Below are positions 11,227-21,625 of a stretch of 64,000 bases of DNA, in pieces. The notes below the pieces were generated by a model. That model was given only the letters and a program-made list of their open reading frames with translations. It was not told where the DNA came from and made no database searches. The position numbers and the translations under genes are program-made. Source of the DNA: Takakia lepidozioides (taxonomy: Eukaryota > Streptophyta > Takakiopsida > Takakiales > Takakiaceae); assembly GCA_030704615.1 (NCBI GenBank), contig CM060731.1:66322756-66386755 (forward strand). The letters run 5' to 3'. The stretch's first letter is position 1. Every line of letters begins with the position of its first letter.

Positions 11227-12922
11227 TTTTGTTTGTTTGTTTGTTTTTTCGCTCCACGATCTTTCTCCCCTGACCTCCCGCGGCTTTCTCTTTTCTTTCT
11301 CGTCCTCTCCCGCTTTCGCCTTCCCTTCCGCGGGCTTTCTCTTTTCCCTCCTCTCCTCTCCCCTCCTCTCCACAGGGCATGGTAGGACAATGTGGTGAGG
11401 GCACCTTCTTCTTCGACCTATTTCAGTAAGCTCATTTCCCTTTGAATGCCTTGCTGCATAGGCTCGTTGTTGTGCCTTCTGTGCTGAACCTACATTGTCC
11501 CGCAATGTGCTTTGAAGCTCATGAATTAGCATGATCTCTTCCTCCATCATCATTCGCCTTGCTGCCTGGTCAACAGTGAGCTCCACTAGCTCCGCAATCT
11601 GTCGACACCTGTTGTTTTCTGGTTTTCCATGAATTACAATTATTCTCTGCCTCAATCTTCCGGTCATGTGTTCCACCAGATCGTCGGGCAGATCGTTGTA
11701 TAGCGCCAGGTGCGCCCAACATCCTTTCTTTTGTGTCCAATGTCCATAGATAAACACAGATGGCAGTTTCTCCGCTCCTCCGTATTCTTCCGTCACTGAG
11801 TGCAGCAATCGCGTTTGTAGTTCAGTTATAACTGCTGCCCCCCATACATTCTTCCCTTCACTGCACGTGGTGCTCATGCTTGACGTTTCATGGGTATGTT
11901 CTCCAGTGCTCGTCGTGTATGTTCTACTTTCGCCATTTGCCGTTGCATTTCCGCTTGTGAGATTTTGCCCTGCTTGCCTTCTCGTTCTTCCCTTGTGTAA
12001 TTAGGCTCTTCACCAGTCTGAAAAATAATACCCTTCTGCCTTCAAATGCACCTTTTCTTTACATCTTTCGGATCGTGTTTGAACCATGTTGATTCGGGAC
12101 AGGTCTCTCTCCTCATTCACCATATGTCACAGCTCCTTGCCAACCAGCATCCCTCGGCAGATATTCCATGCTGCCATCATGTTGCTCCACTTACTCGTAT
12201 CTTTAGTTGTAGTGACAGTTGCTTGGTTCGCCGTTGTGTTTGCAGCCCGAAGGTCATCCCACACCTGCTCAGCTGCTCTTCTGCTTACTGGGTACCCCTG
12301 TTGCGTTCTTGTGATCTCTAGCATATCCCAATTAGCAGTAAGTGACCTCATTGCGCCTCCCTTCCTTTTGCACTTGCACTGTATTACCCTCCTTTCACAT
12401 ACAAAGACTATAGTTTCCTTCCCTTGCTTGTGTAATTGCTGATTTCTTCAAAAGAAAGTTGTTTCATTGCCCCTAAGCAACTCACTGTATCAGGCCTATT
12501 CTCCTCCTTATCATCCCTCGCCTTTTGGAAAATTCCAGCCATAATTGAAAGGCAATTGGTTGCTGTACTTAACTGCACAAATGTTCCCCTTTCCGTTGGA
12601 ATGAGTTGCACGTCATTTCCATGCTGACATACCCTTTCTTCTTCCTGCAGGATCCTTTGCCCAACCCTGTTATTTCTATCATTTGTGCCATCCTCTTGGC
12701 GTTTCCACAACCTCCCCTCATTGCCAGTGAAGTGTTTCCTTCTCTTCCCTTTGTCTTTAAAGACACTCCAATCTTAGCTGCAGTACCCTTCGCTGATTTC
12801 TTATTGCCTTTGACCTCATGTATGTTTTCAATCATGTTTGAAGGGTGATCACCTGCTGCCATATGCATGACTGTGTCCTTGACTGCTTCTCTTGTCTCAG
12901 TATGATGTTTAATTGTTGTCAT
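11185..12922 (-). CDS. Unknown ORFs of the 4.9-kb TIR element (frameshifted or spliced)
   Basis: Several minus-strand frames follow one another: 12922-12569 and 12710-12408 (overlapping in different frames), 12351-12127, then 11877-11185 (230 codons). The last contains VELTVDQAARRMMMEEEIML and looks helical. Its C-terminal 60 or so residues are a low-complexity Arg/Lys/Glu tract encoded by CT-rich DNA and may not be real protein. The middle frame (12710-12408) is rich in normal amino-acid composition. They could be exons of one element-encoded gene or a decayed one. I recognise no domain. Position inside the TIRs makes a transposition protein the first guess, but nothing in the sequence proves it. 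Confidence 0.3.
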
Positions 12923-12934
12923 GTCAGGCCATGC

Positions 12935-13380
12935 TCAGCTGCACCGTGGTGTCTTCGTGGTGGTTTGGAGTGACTTTGCAGGTACTGCCGATGTGGCAGC
13001 AGGAAAGTACCCAAAAACAGATAACAGAGATGACGATAAGCTTTGGAATGAACACTTTTCTGACATGCAATTCAGAGTTGGAACTACTGTAATAAGTAGG
13101 GTTTGGGGTGTTTACTGAAAGAACTTCACGCCGTGAGTGTCAGCTGCTAAGAGCAAGGCTGAGGATGTATTCATGATTTGTACACAGGCAGGGATAGCTG
13201 AAGACCAGGGATAGAGGTCCAGATTCATCCAAGAGGGCCGGATTTCACACACAAGATTATGTCTGATTCCCTGTGGATCAATAGCTACAAGAAATCTGCC
13301 TGGGTAGACGGTCAACTGGAAACAGCAGCGGCAGCAATGGTTGTAGAGCAAGGACTACTGATAAAGGTACCTTCTTCAAC
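12935..13380 (+). pseudogene. Broken OSB-type PDF-motif module 1
   Basis: The first half-motif is at about 13030-13060 (DKLWNEHFSD, then degenerate where SQWWDN should be). The second half-motif is at 13223-13366, reading after an acceptor-like cag: HPRGPDFTHK, then DSLWINSYKKSAWVDGQLET, then a donor-like gtacct. PDF motifs are the C-terminal repeats of plant OSB proteins that bind single-stranded DNA in organelles. The two halves are separated as in the intact PPR fusion genes. The first half is damaged and no OB-fold was recognised, so this is a remnant or captured fragment inside the TIR element. Confidence 0.65.
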
Positions 13381-13539
13381 ACATTTGTGGTGAGGGCACC
13401 TTCTTCTTCGACCTATTTCAGCCTGTTTTTCCCTCTCATCAGACTCATTAGCTCATTGGGATGATCTGTGGTGGTTTGGAGTGACTTTGCAAGTTACTGC
13501 CGAGGTGGTAGCAGGAAAGTACACAAAAACAAATAACAA

Positions 13540-14485
13540 ATTGTACTCATAAGACGTTGTTTGCCGTAGCCTTGTGGCCATTGACCCCACGCACAGTTTG
13601 AGCGGGAACAAAAGGGACAGAACCTACCTCTGTCAAGGGCTGCTGTGTGTGATTTGCCCAAAAACTAGGCCTCAGGAGGGCCTAGGCTTTTGGCTTAGCC
13701 TCAAGACTTTCAAAGTTGGTAAACAGGGGTACAGGCACAATTCCCTTGATAGATTTGAAGAGAGCGTCTCTTTGGTGAGAGAACCCTGGACAGTGTATCA
13801 GAAAATGAATATTGTCTTCAGATTGCCCACACAATGGGAAATGCACTCCCCCTTTCCTCTCTGCTTCTGTTTGCTGTTCAAAGGTAGGCTTCCTTCCCTG
13901 AGTTTAAATTTCAGTCTAGTGCCGAGAGTGGGTGGACCCTTGAGGTCATCCAAGATGTCCTCCCCCATGTCACTGACTAGAAACAAGTTCAGGGAAGTTT
14001 TTTGCCTAACTTCATTTTCATCAGACAATCTCATGGCAACAGACATGGCTTTGGACACTACAGCCTCTAAGTCGGATTTATCCAACAGGGTCAAGACTTG
14101 TGGATCCAGGTCCAGGTCCTTGAGAATCTCTTCTACTCTGGTGTTGGGAAAACACCTTTTGATCTCAGTCCAAACCAGGAAGTGGTCAGAGGTACCAATA
14201 TCAGTTCTGTCGATCAACACATTGGCACACTGGGGGAACAAATTTTTGTCCATTATGATATAGTCCACAATGGAACGTTCCCCAGTTTGGGATTTCTCAC
14301 GAGTCCACTGCACTTGGTCACCTCTTGTCTTGTTATTCAAGGTCAAAAGCTGAAGCTCTTCCAGACAGTTAATTAACCGTCTGCCATTAGAATTCAGCTC
14401 GTCCTCACCAGAAGACCCAATGATATCGTCCTGATGGAGCCCTTTGCCCACTTGGGCATTGAAGTCACCCTGCAATAGCACCACA
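13540..14485 (-). mobile_element. CT-tail LINE family, deletion derivative (endonuclease joined to C-terminus)
   Basis: One minus-strand ORF (13798-14484) begins in an apurinic endonuclease domain (GDFNAQVG, then ERSIVDYIIMD, then GTSDHFLVW). It passes in frame straight into the C-terminal region found at the end of other copies (MSVAMRLSDENEVRQ, DDLKGPPTLGTRLKFKL, PLNSKQKQRGKG). The whole reverse transcriptase is absent. The shared 3' end (minus-strand caatggccacaaggctacgg to ttatgagtac) is at 13545-13585. It interrupts the PDF array: flanking unit sequence (aaaaacaaataac / cagagatgaagagaagc) is continuous in other units. Confidence 0.8.
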
Positions 14486-14489
14486 GAGA

Positions 14490-15500
14490 TGAAGAGAAGC
14501 TTTGGAATGAGACACTTTTCTGACCCCAGTCAATGGTGGGACAATGTGGGTGGATGGTCAACTGGAAACAGCAGCGGCAGCAGCGCAATTGATAGAGCAA
14601 GGCACTGCTGATGAAGGTACCTTCTTCAACACATTTCAGCCTGAGGGCACCTTCTGGTTTGACCTGTTTCAGCCTGTTTTTCCCTCTCATCAGACTCAGC
14701 CCTGAAGCATATGTATTGAATTCTGTAAGTTAGCTCGTTGGGTGGATCTGCGGTGCTTTGGAGTGACTTTGCAAGTTACTGCCGAGGTGGCAGCATGACA
14801 GTACCTAAAAAAAGATAACAGAGATGGAGAGAAGCTTTCAAGGAATGAATACTTTTCTGACCCCAGTCAGTGGTGGGACAATGTAGGAGATGGTCAACTG
14901 GAAATAGCAGCGGCAGCAGCGCAATTGATAGAACAAGGGACTGCTAATGAAGGTACCTTCTTCAACACATTTCAGCCTATTTTTCCCTGTTATCAGAGTC
15001 GTCCCTAAATTTCCAGATGGCCGGATTCCAAGCTCCAAATTACCTATGATTCCATGTGGAAGGATAGCTACAAGAAACCTGCATGGGTAGATGGTCAACT
15101 GGAAGCCACTGTAGCACCTGCAGAGGCATGATGTACGCATTGTTAGTGTGGAGGGAGGGGTAGCTGTTGATGCAGGGAGAGGATCGTGGGTGCAAAATCA
15201 TCTAAGAGGGCCAGATTTGGAGCAAGGAACAGCGCTGGCAGGAGTTCTATAAATATGATCCACAGCGGTGGGACAATATTGTCAACAAGGTGAGCTTTCT
15301 TCATGCAACATCGTAGGGAGTTTGACAAAACTTTGTATTTAAATATGTTAGTGTGGAGGGAGGGCTAGCCGCTGATGCAAGGATGGACTGTGGGTTCAGG
15401 ATCACCCAAGAGGGCTACCAGCAGTGGAAGTAGCAGCACTTGGTCAATAGCAGCAGCAAGAATTAGCAGCGTCAAACTCATCAATCAGGTACTTGCTTCT
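14490..15500 (+). pseudogene. Tandem array of broken PDF-motif modules
   Basis: At least four further modules follow. Unit 2 (about 14500-14625) reads FSDPSQWWDNV and, in another frame, VDGQLETAAAAAQLIEQG. Unit 3 (14830-14960) repeats this, and at 15015-15125 has DSMWKDSYKKPAWVDGQLEA. Unit 4 (15160-15285) reads HLRGPDL then RWQEFYKYDPQRWDNIVNK with a good gtgagc donor. Unit 5 (15352-15490) keeps only a degraded second half. The intronic pieces between them (ggtttggagtgactttgca; ccttcttcaacacatttcag) are repeated too, so whole exon-intron units were duplicated. No unit is intact. Confidence 0.65.
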
Positions 15501-15913
15501 GTACACATTTCATCCTCTTATCAACGTAGTCCCTGCTTGGACAGCCTATAGGGCTGTATAAAACATGACTTTGGAACCTTCTTTGACAACTTTATCAAAA
15601 GCAAATATTTTTTTTAATTAATTTGTTAGATTTTATTATGTTTTAAATGAATAAATTCGATATAATATAAAAACATACATATACATATTGGAGGGTTATT
15701 TTTAATGATGGAAAATGAGAATATACATACAGAAGGGGGTACTTTTTAAAAATTGTAAATTTTTGTATATTTACAGGAGGGGGTTTTATAATCTTCAAAA
15801 GTATGTACAGAGGGGATATAAATTATCCAAGGACCCGTATACAGGGGTTTTTTTTTATTAGGCGACGAACGCACGTGATACGCACAGTTTATAAAGAGTG
15901 CACCCCCCAGGGG

Positions 15914-16452
15914 TCTACCAATGGCCAGAATTACCTACAGTTAGGGTGGTTTTACAACTGAACGTGTACACATCCATGTACTTATTGGATTTATAACTGC
16001 ACGGTTTTAATAGGGACACTTTCAACATCGAGGTCCAATGCAGTAGACGACGATCAGAAAACTGCCAGAACTGACGATCAAAAAACTGCCGGTACCCTAA
16101 TGCATTGGTCTTGTCGAAATAGACTTGTCGAACGGCCTTGATAAGGAGACGAAACCATATGATAAAACCAAGCCATGTGGTGTATTTCCAGCGCGGGTGT
16201 AACATCTGGAAATTCATCTCGAATCCACAGAACAAGGGCCTAGACCAGGACATTGACAACTATGTAAGGAAAAAAAGCCAGATAGTCGCAAAGAAAAAAA
16301 TGTGACAACACGGAAGTGGCACTCGGCATCTTAAAGAACAATGGCAATGTGCACATGTACACCTTTTCCATAGACTCCAATACCACTCATGAATTTAAGT
16401 CAACGAGGAAGATGAAGGTAAGCTTACTTAGAGCCTTACTACCAACTACCTG
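15914..16452. other. No recognised gene
   Basis: Flank of the TIR element. Only short frames, with no motif or repeat seen before the minisatellite. Confidence 0.5.
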
Positions 16453-16660
16453 CTTTACCCCCAGTGCAACGATACAAGCTCCCCACGAGCTCCTGCGTTA
16501 ACCCCAATGTAGCGATACAAGGTCCCCGCGAGCACCTACTTTACCCCCAGTGCAACAATACAAGCTCCCCGCGAGCTCCTGCGTTAACCCCAATGTAGCG
16601 ATACAAGGTCCTCGCGAGCACCTACTTTACCCCCAATGCAGCGATACAAGCTCCCCAGGA
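16453..16660 (+). repeat. Dimeric minisatellite, 86-bp period (two 43-bp halves)
   Basis: The block ctttacccccagtgcaac recurs at 16453, 16539 and 16625, a period of 86. Between these lies a related half-unit beginning ttaaccccaatgtagcgat. About 2.4 units are present. It lies just outside the 3' end of the piggyBac gene. Confidence 0.85.
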
Positions 16661-16899
16661 ATATCATGATCCCAGAACTGGGGGGGAGTTGAACCCCCCG
16701 ATCTGCCCATTGTGCCCCCCCCCAAGCAGCAAGCATCACCCCCAAAAGCAGAACCACTACCGTGACTGTTGCACTGCTGCCCCGCCCCCACCCCCCTTCC
16801 CCAAAAGTGTGAAACCACCCAAACACAATGCTCCTACACCAATACACCCAGACCCCCATCACCTCCACAACCCTTCAACCAACATCAGCAGATCGACAT

Positions 16900-17090
16900 G
16901 ACCCCCACAGCCTGTGAACCATCAGCAACACACCCCCACATGACCAGCACTGCCCATGAACCAACAACAACACACCCCCATGACCCCAGAAGCCTCCACT
17001 GCCCATGAACCAACAGTAGTACACACCTATGACCCCGAGAAGCCTCCACTGCCCATCAACCAATACCAGCACACCCCCAGTACCCCTACA
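16900..17090 (+). repeat. Degenerate tandem repeat, about 50 bp
   Basis: The phrase cactgcccatgaaccaac recurs about every 50 bases with cacacccccatgacccc between copies. It lies in the 3' region of the piggyBac remnant. Confidence 0.6.
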
Positions 17091-17256
17091 GCCACCACAG
17101 ATCAGCGAGAAACACACCCCACGTCCCACGCACACACGCCATCCACAGCCGATGCCAGCATACCTGCAATGCAATCCAACACAGCAGCGAACCCCCATCC
17201 ACACAACCAATGCACACACACAAGGAAGAAGTAACCACTGAAAGGCCTAGCTGCAG

Positions 17257-19583
17257 TCACCTCGTGGCATGTCGGTGTGCCCCATTCCGACATGGGCCAA
17301 GGCACAAGTGGCTGCCATCACAGCCAGGGCAGTAATAGTGAGTACGAACTTGACACACAACACACAAACGCCGCCTTGTCGTGTGAAGGCACTTATGCAC
17401 AAACGTGCATTCCACATCCCCAGTGGTGTCCATGTTGTTAGTGCAGCAGCCCGCTGTCAATCCGTATGCCAAAACCAGATTGAATTCGAGATGTGTCATG
17501 ACCGGGCGCCCCATCCTTCTCTCCATTGCAGAATGCAATATATACGCATTCACCACTGTGGTATCCAGAAGAAAGAAAACCCCACGATGCCACCACTTCT
17601 TTGTGCGCAGTTGCAAGCTATACGCACCCCTCAGCTGGTCCTGCACATCTACTCCTCGCATATACGTTTGGTATTGCACGTGAGCAGGCACGGATGACAC
17701 AGACACTCTTTGGTTTCCCACAAAACGGTGTACAGTCACAGGAGAGGAAGGGCTGCATGTTGGCCCGGCTGCAGTGACAGTAAAAAAACCCCATTCTTCT
17801 CCCACCATAACAAAGCAGCCACCTCCCTTGAATCATGCATCCTGTACCATGACTGCCCTTGCTTGACAGTCTTGGATTTCTTCATTTTCAGCAAAGAGGG
17901 AGGGAGACCCTTTCGGTTCAATCTGACTGTGCCAGTGGCCCAAGTGCCAAGCTTCGCCAAGTCATACAGAAGCTGACCAGAGGTAAAGTAATTGTCAGTG
18001 ACAGTGATATGGCCCAAACCATGCAGCCCTTCAGTCAGCCGGCAAACAACATCGTACCCTTCTCCCTTCCCACTTTTCTGCCTCTGGCCATCTGGCCCTC
18101 CTGCATTCTTACCAGAGTAAAAACAGAAATTGTAGACATATGAAGTCTCCGAGTCAGCAGTGGCCCACACCTTTATGCCCCACTTGCATGGTTTCTTAGG
18201 CATATACATCCTAATTGGACGACATCTCCCCTTCTAACGAATCATGACCTCATCAACGGTCACCATTTTGTTTAGATTCCAAAGGCTTTTACACCTATCA
18301 ACAATCTCATCACACACCCACATTAGCTTTCCAAGCTTGTCGTAATTGCGATTTTTCCGATCCGCCACCAAAGTGGCGTTGTCAACAAGATGCAAACAGC
18401 GGAGGATGGCCTCGTACCTATCTCTCATCATCACTTTGCGGATGACAGGACAAAAGAAGAATTGCTCCGAATGTTGCCAGTACAAGCGAGTTCGGGGTAG
18501 CTTCTTCATGCCCATGAAGACACAAATGCCAATCCAAGCCCTCAACTCACGAACAGTGAGGCTCTTTCCACTTAGGCCCCCCACGAGTGCCCGCACCCAA
18601 AGCCTCACATGCATAACGATTGGACTCCCTACATATCCGTGCAAGCACATGTTGTCTCCAAAACAAACGAAAGAACCAAACAAGATGTGAGCCCTTTATA
18701 TCTGGCAGGCAAGGACCAGGTACAGGGCCAGTAACAACACCTCTATCAATTGCAAACTCAGAGCAAACATTGGACTCCCTAGTCACATGCTTGAATATCT
18801 TGACAAAATCGGCGGTTGGCTCCTCATTGCACTCCATGTCAATCCCATCATTCTCCTAGTTGCATTCATCGGCAGAGTCCCCCATGTAGCCATCGTCACC
18901 CTCAAAATCCTCATCCATGTCCGACGAGGCCTCATCATGCCCAAAACTCCCATTAGTAGACCCCTCCCCAAAATTCACAGTACCCCGCCCAGCACCCCCA
19001 GTATTGGGATGCAACTCCCCCAAAGCCACCCGACCCACGGCCACCATCCTCCCCGGACTCAGAGACCCGCCAACACACCCCACATTCACCGGCAGACCAC
19101 CAGCCTCTCCCCCAATCCCAGAATTCACTCCATGACTAGTTTTTTTTCCTGATGACACCCTTGGGAGGTGCTGTCACACTTGTAGGAAGAGACCTCTTTG
19201 CACGAGCCAAAACCTTCAGACGACTAACTGTTGGCATCGGGCCAAACATCTTCTCTCAATACAGAATTCACAGCCTCACTAAAACTGTCATTGTCACCCT
19301 CCTCTCTTCTCTCTCTCCAACCTAGAACAAGAGCAACTTGACGTCTAAACAGGAAACGAAAGTTGTGAGGGCGAAGGTGGCGAGGCCAACGATTGGCACC
19401 TGGCGGGGGAAGCAAGCTTAACAAGAAGTCAGGAGAAAGATAGCCCAAGATTACCTTGCACTGCTCCTTAGTGCAATGTTGTTCCTGCATCGCCCATTCT
19501 CTTATAACCTGGGCTGCAGCTGCATGCTCGGGTGGAGGAGGTGGTGGCTCAGGTGCAGCAAGGGCCTTGCGCTTAGGCGCCAT
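17257..19583 (-). pseudogene. piggyBac-type transposase, inactivated
   Basis: N-terminal frames: 19583-19224 (119 codons) and 19158-18856 (acidic). A stop separates the latter from 18837-18547, which starts the DDE_Tnp_1_7 domain (TADFVKIFKHV). The core follows at 18683-18234 after a frame change. All three catalytic Asp positions are visible: TVDEVMIR, VTDNYFTSG and MRGVDVQDQL. A TAG stop sits at 18234-18236 directly after TVDEVMIR, with the same frame open on both sides. A further frame change near 17775, in a T7 run, separates WWEKNGVFLLS from TVHRFVGNQR. The C-terminus has the cysteine-rich domain (CVVC, YYCPGC, LCLGPC). Thus at least two stops and two or three frameshifts. Terminal repeats and TTAA duplications were not identified. 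Confidence 0.9.
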
Positions 19584-21269
19584 TGATTCCCTACCAACCC
19601 AGACAGCTCACCCCAATCACTACAAGCCTACGTACAGAACAAAAAAACAAATCTGATGCCCACATCAAGAAACAGAAAACCCAACGGGCGGACATGCAGC
19701 CCCCGGTGGCACCCGTCGCCCCCGAACGCATGAACCCCACCCCATCCAGCCGGCCACGTGGCAGGTCAACCCTACTGGAGGGCCCCAAATCACTGATTTT
19801 TGGGTACCCCCACGCTTTCCAAGAAATCCTGCGGGCAGTCCTTTAGGATTTTTGGGGTGCCATCAACATAGGGGGGGCGTAGAATTTAAGTTCCTACATT
19901 TTTCATTCAGGGCTCGAATTCATCCGAATTCATCTCGATGAGTTTCATCCAATCAAAATCTTCCGGCAACCTGATTCAGGTCGCCTCGTCCATTAGGGGT
20001 TAATTAGATGATTATTAGCATTTCTCCTGTCACTCTTAGCGTGGGTGCTTGGAAATACCTTTGTAGCATTCGTCACGACGGGTTCGATCACTGGAGTCGG
20101 ATTTGTGTCACTGGAGTCAGATGAGGAGGCCGTCTTGGTTTGGTAATCTGGAGTTATCTTCTGTTGACTTAGTCCCTTTTCATTTGGTTTCCTAACAGCG
20201 CTACTCAGAGTATCGGTATGCTGTCTTTCACCTTCTTGAGAAACTGGACATGACGATATTGTTGTTATTAAAACACATTTTGTTCATGACAAAAGTGAGC
20301 TTTAGGATGAGGGACAGGTTCAATTGTGGAGACGTTTATGCAAGTTGTGGTACTCAGGAGTTTGCGGGTATGAAGGACCATGGTACTGTACGAGGATCGT
20401 TCTGTACAATCTGTGGGAGGACGATCAAGGCCAACTGGAGCTGGACTTCAAAACAGACCCTGAGTGAACGGTTGCTAGTGCCTGATCATAGTTGTCAGAT
20501 TTTCTAAGACGGTCTGAATCAAGAATGCTTAGAGGTGTAAACTGTCGGTAGTGGAGTCTGAAAGAGATCTTCGTCTTACTATCATCGCGGTGCTAATTTG
20601 TTGCCATGTTTTCAAGCAAAGTGGGTAGCCATGAATTCTTGTCTGGAAGACACTCGTTTGAAGCCTGAATGAAGCCAGGGCAACAGTTGTGAGAGCACGC
20701 CCGAGTGTACAGGTCCCACAGAAGGCAGAGACAGCCAGGACAGGAACATATGTGCCTCTGAAAAGTCCTTTGCCAACACAATATTCATGAGTAGTACTAT
20801 ACGAATGGCTTATAGGGGGTTCCGAAGTGGAGGTACATGTTAGAACGGATCAGTACACGTGTGGCCTCGTACTCATGTTAAATGTCTGTTTTGATACTTT
20901 TATAGGGAACGCATCAACTTGCCAGAATTCCAGTAGTGTTGGGGAACAGGGATTGAAAGGAAGGCATTCTACGTTCTTCAGGAAGACTAAAAGGAACAGT
21001 TGGGAGTGTCCTCACCATGCAGCACCCTGTTATAGCGGCGACAGTCATGGCTACCCAAGGCAAGGAGAGTCCCAGACGCAGAAGTTGTTGCAGAACTGTC
21101 TTGCCAAGAGTGGTTGAATCTGTCAATCTTCATGGCAATGGTCAACCATGCTAATATTTCATATCCATCACTTTTTTGGGAGGTTTGCACTTTTGCACAT
21201 CCAGTAGTGAAAAAAAAACTTCGCCCAAGCATCAAATAAAAAGTTGGCGAACAGCCGTGCAAGGACTAT
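19584..21269. other. No recognised gene
   Basis: Contains the 5' flank of the piggyBac remnant and short frames only. No motif or shared repeat seen. Confidence 0.5.
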
Positions 21270-21625
21270 GTTCTTGATGTAAGTGAAGAGGGTCGCTCTC
21301 AGATGGGAGTGTACACCGGAAATGTATCAGAAAATGTTTAGTCTTCAGGCTTCCCGCTCGTCGGGCATTGACAGGCTACCTTTCCTCTCTGCATCTGTTT
21401 GTTTGTTCAAAGGTACACTCCCCGACCTGCATTTCAATTTCAGTCTATTGCCAAGAGTAGAGAGAGCGAAATGTACTCATACCATGTTTGCCATTGCATT
21501 GTGGCCATTTACCCAGTCCGTGCCCAGTTTGGGCGGAACAGGGAGGGGTGTGTGTGAGGGAGAAAGTACTCATGATAGCCTTGTGGCCATAGACCCTGCA
21601 CCCAGATTGGGCAGAACAAAGAGGA
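21270..21625 (-). mobile_element. CT-tail LINE family, 3' fragments
   Basis: The minus strand at 21280-21460 encodes degraded pieces of the LINE C-terminus (LGNRLKLK, PLNKQTDA). Two separate copies of the family 3' end follow at about 21470-21535 and 21565-21625 (actcat, then tggccat, then cccagtttgggcgg). Each is followed by a GA-rich tract. No coding capacity remains. Confidence 0.65.

Larger units (their letters stand above)
11005..15913. mobile_element. 4.9-kb TIR element with TCTA target duplication, class unknown
   Basis: The ends are perfect inverted repeats of 18 bp (CCCCTGGGGGGTGCACTC at 11005-11022; reverse complement at 15896-15913). A second inverted match (CACGTGCGT) lies at identical spacing further in. 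The flanks carry a 4-bp direct repeat, tcta, at 11001-11004 and 15914-15917. Both subterminal regions hold degenerate copies of a catacagaggggg / tttacaggaggggg motif, often next to poly-C or poly-G. Inside are unknown minus-strand ORFs (11.2-12.9 kb), a tRNA-like block, an array of broken PDF-motif exons (12.9-15.5 kb) and an inserted LINE. No known transposase motif was recognised, so the superfamily is unknown; a 4-bp duplication fits several cut-and-paste groups. Confidence 0.75.

Noticed and set aside
13574-14263. 229-codon plus-strand frame
   Set aside because: Exact antisense of the LINE endonuclease/C-terminal frame, which has recognisable motifs.
16584-17219. Gly/Trp/Val-rich minus-strand frames near the minisatellite
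   Set aside because: Composition comes from C-rich tandem repeats; no start context or domain.
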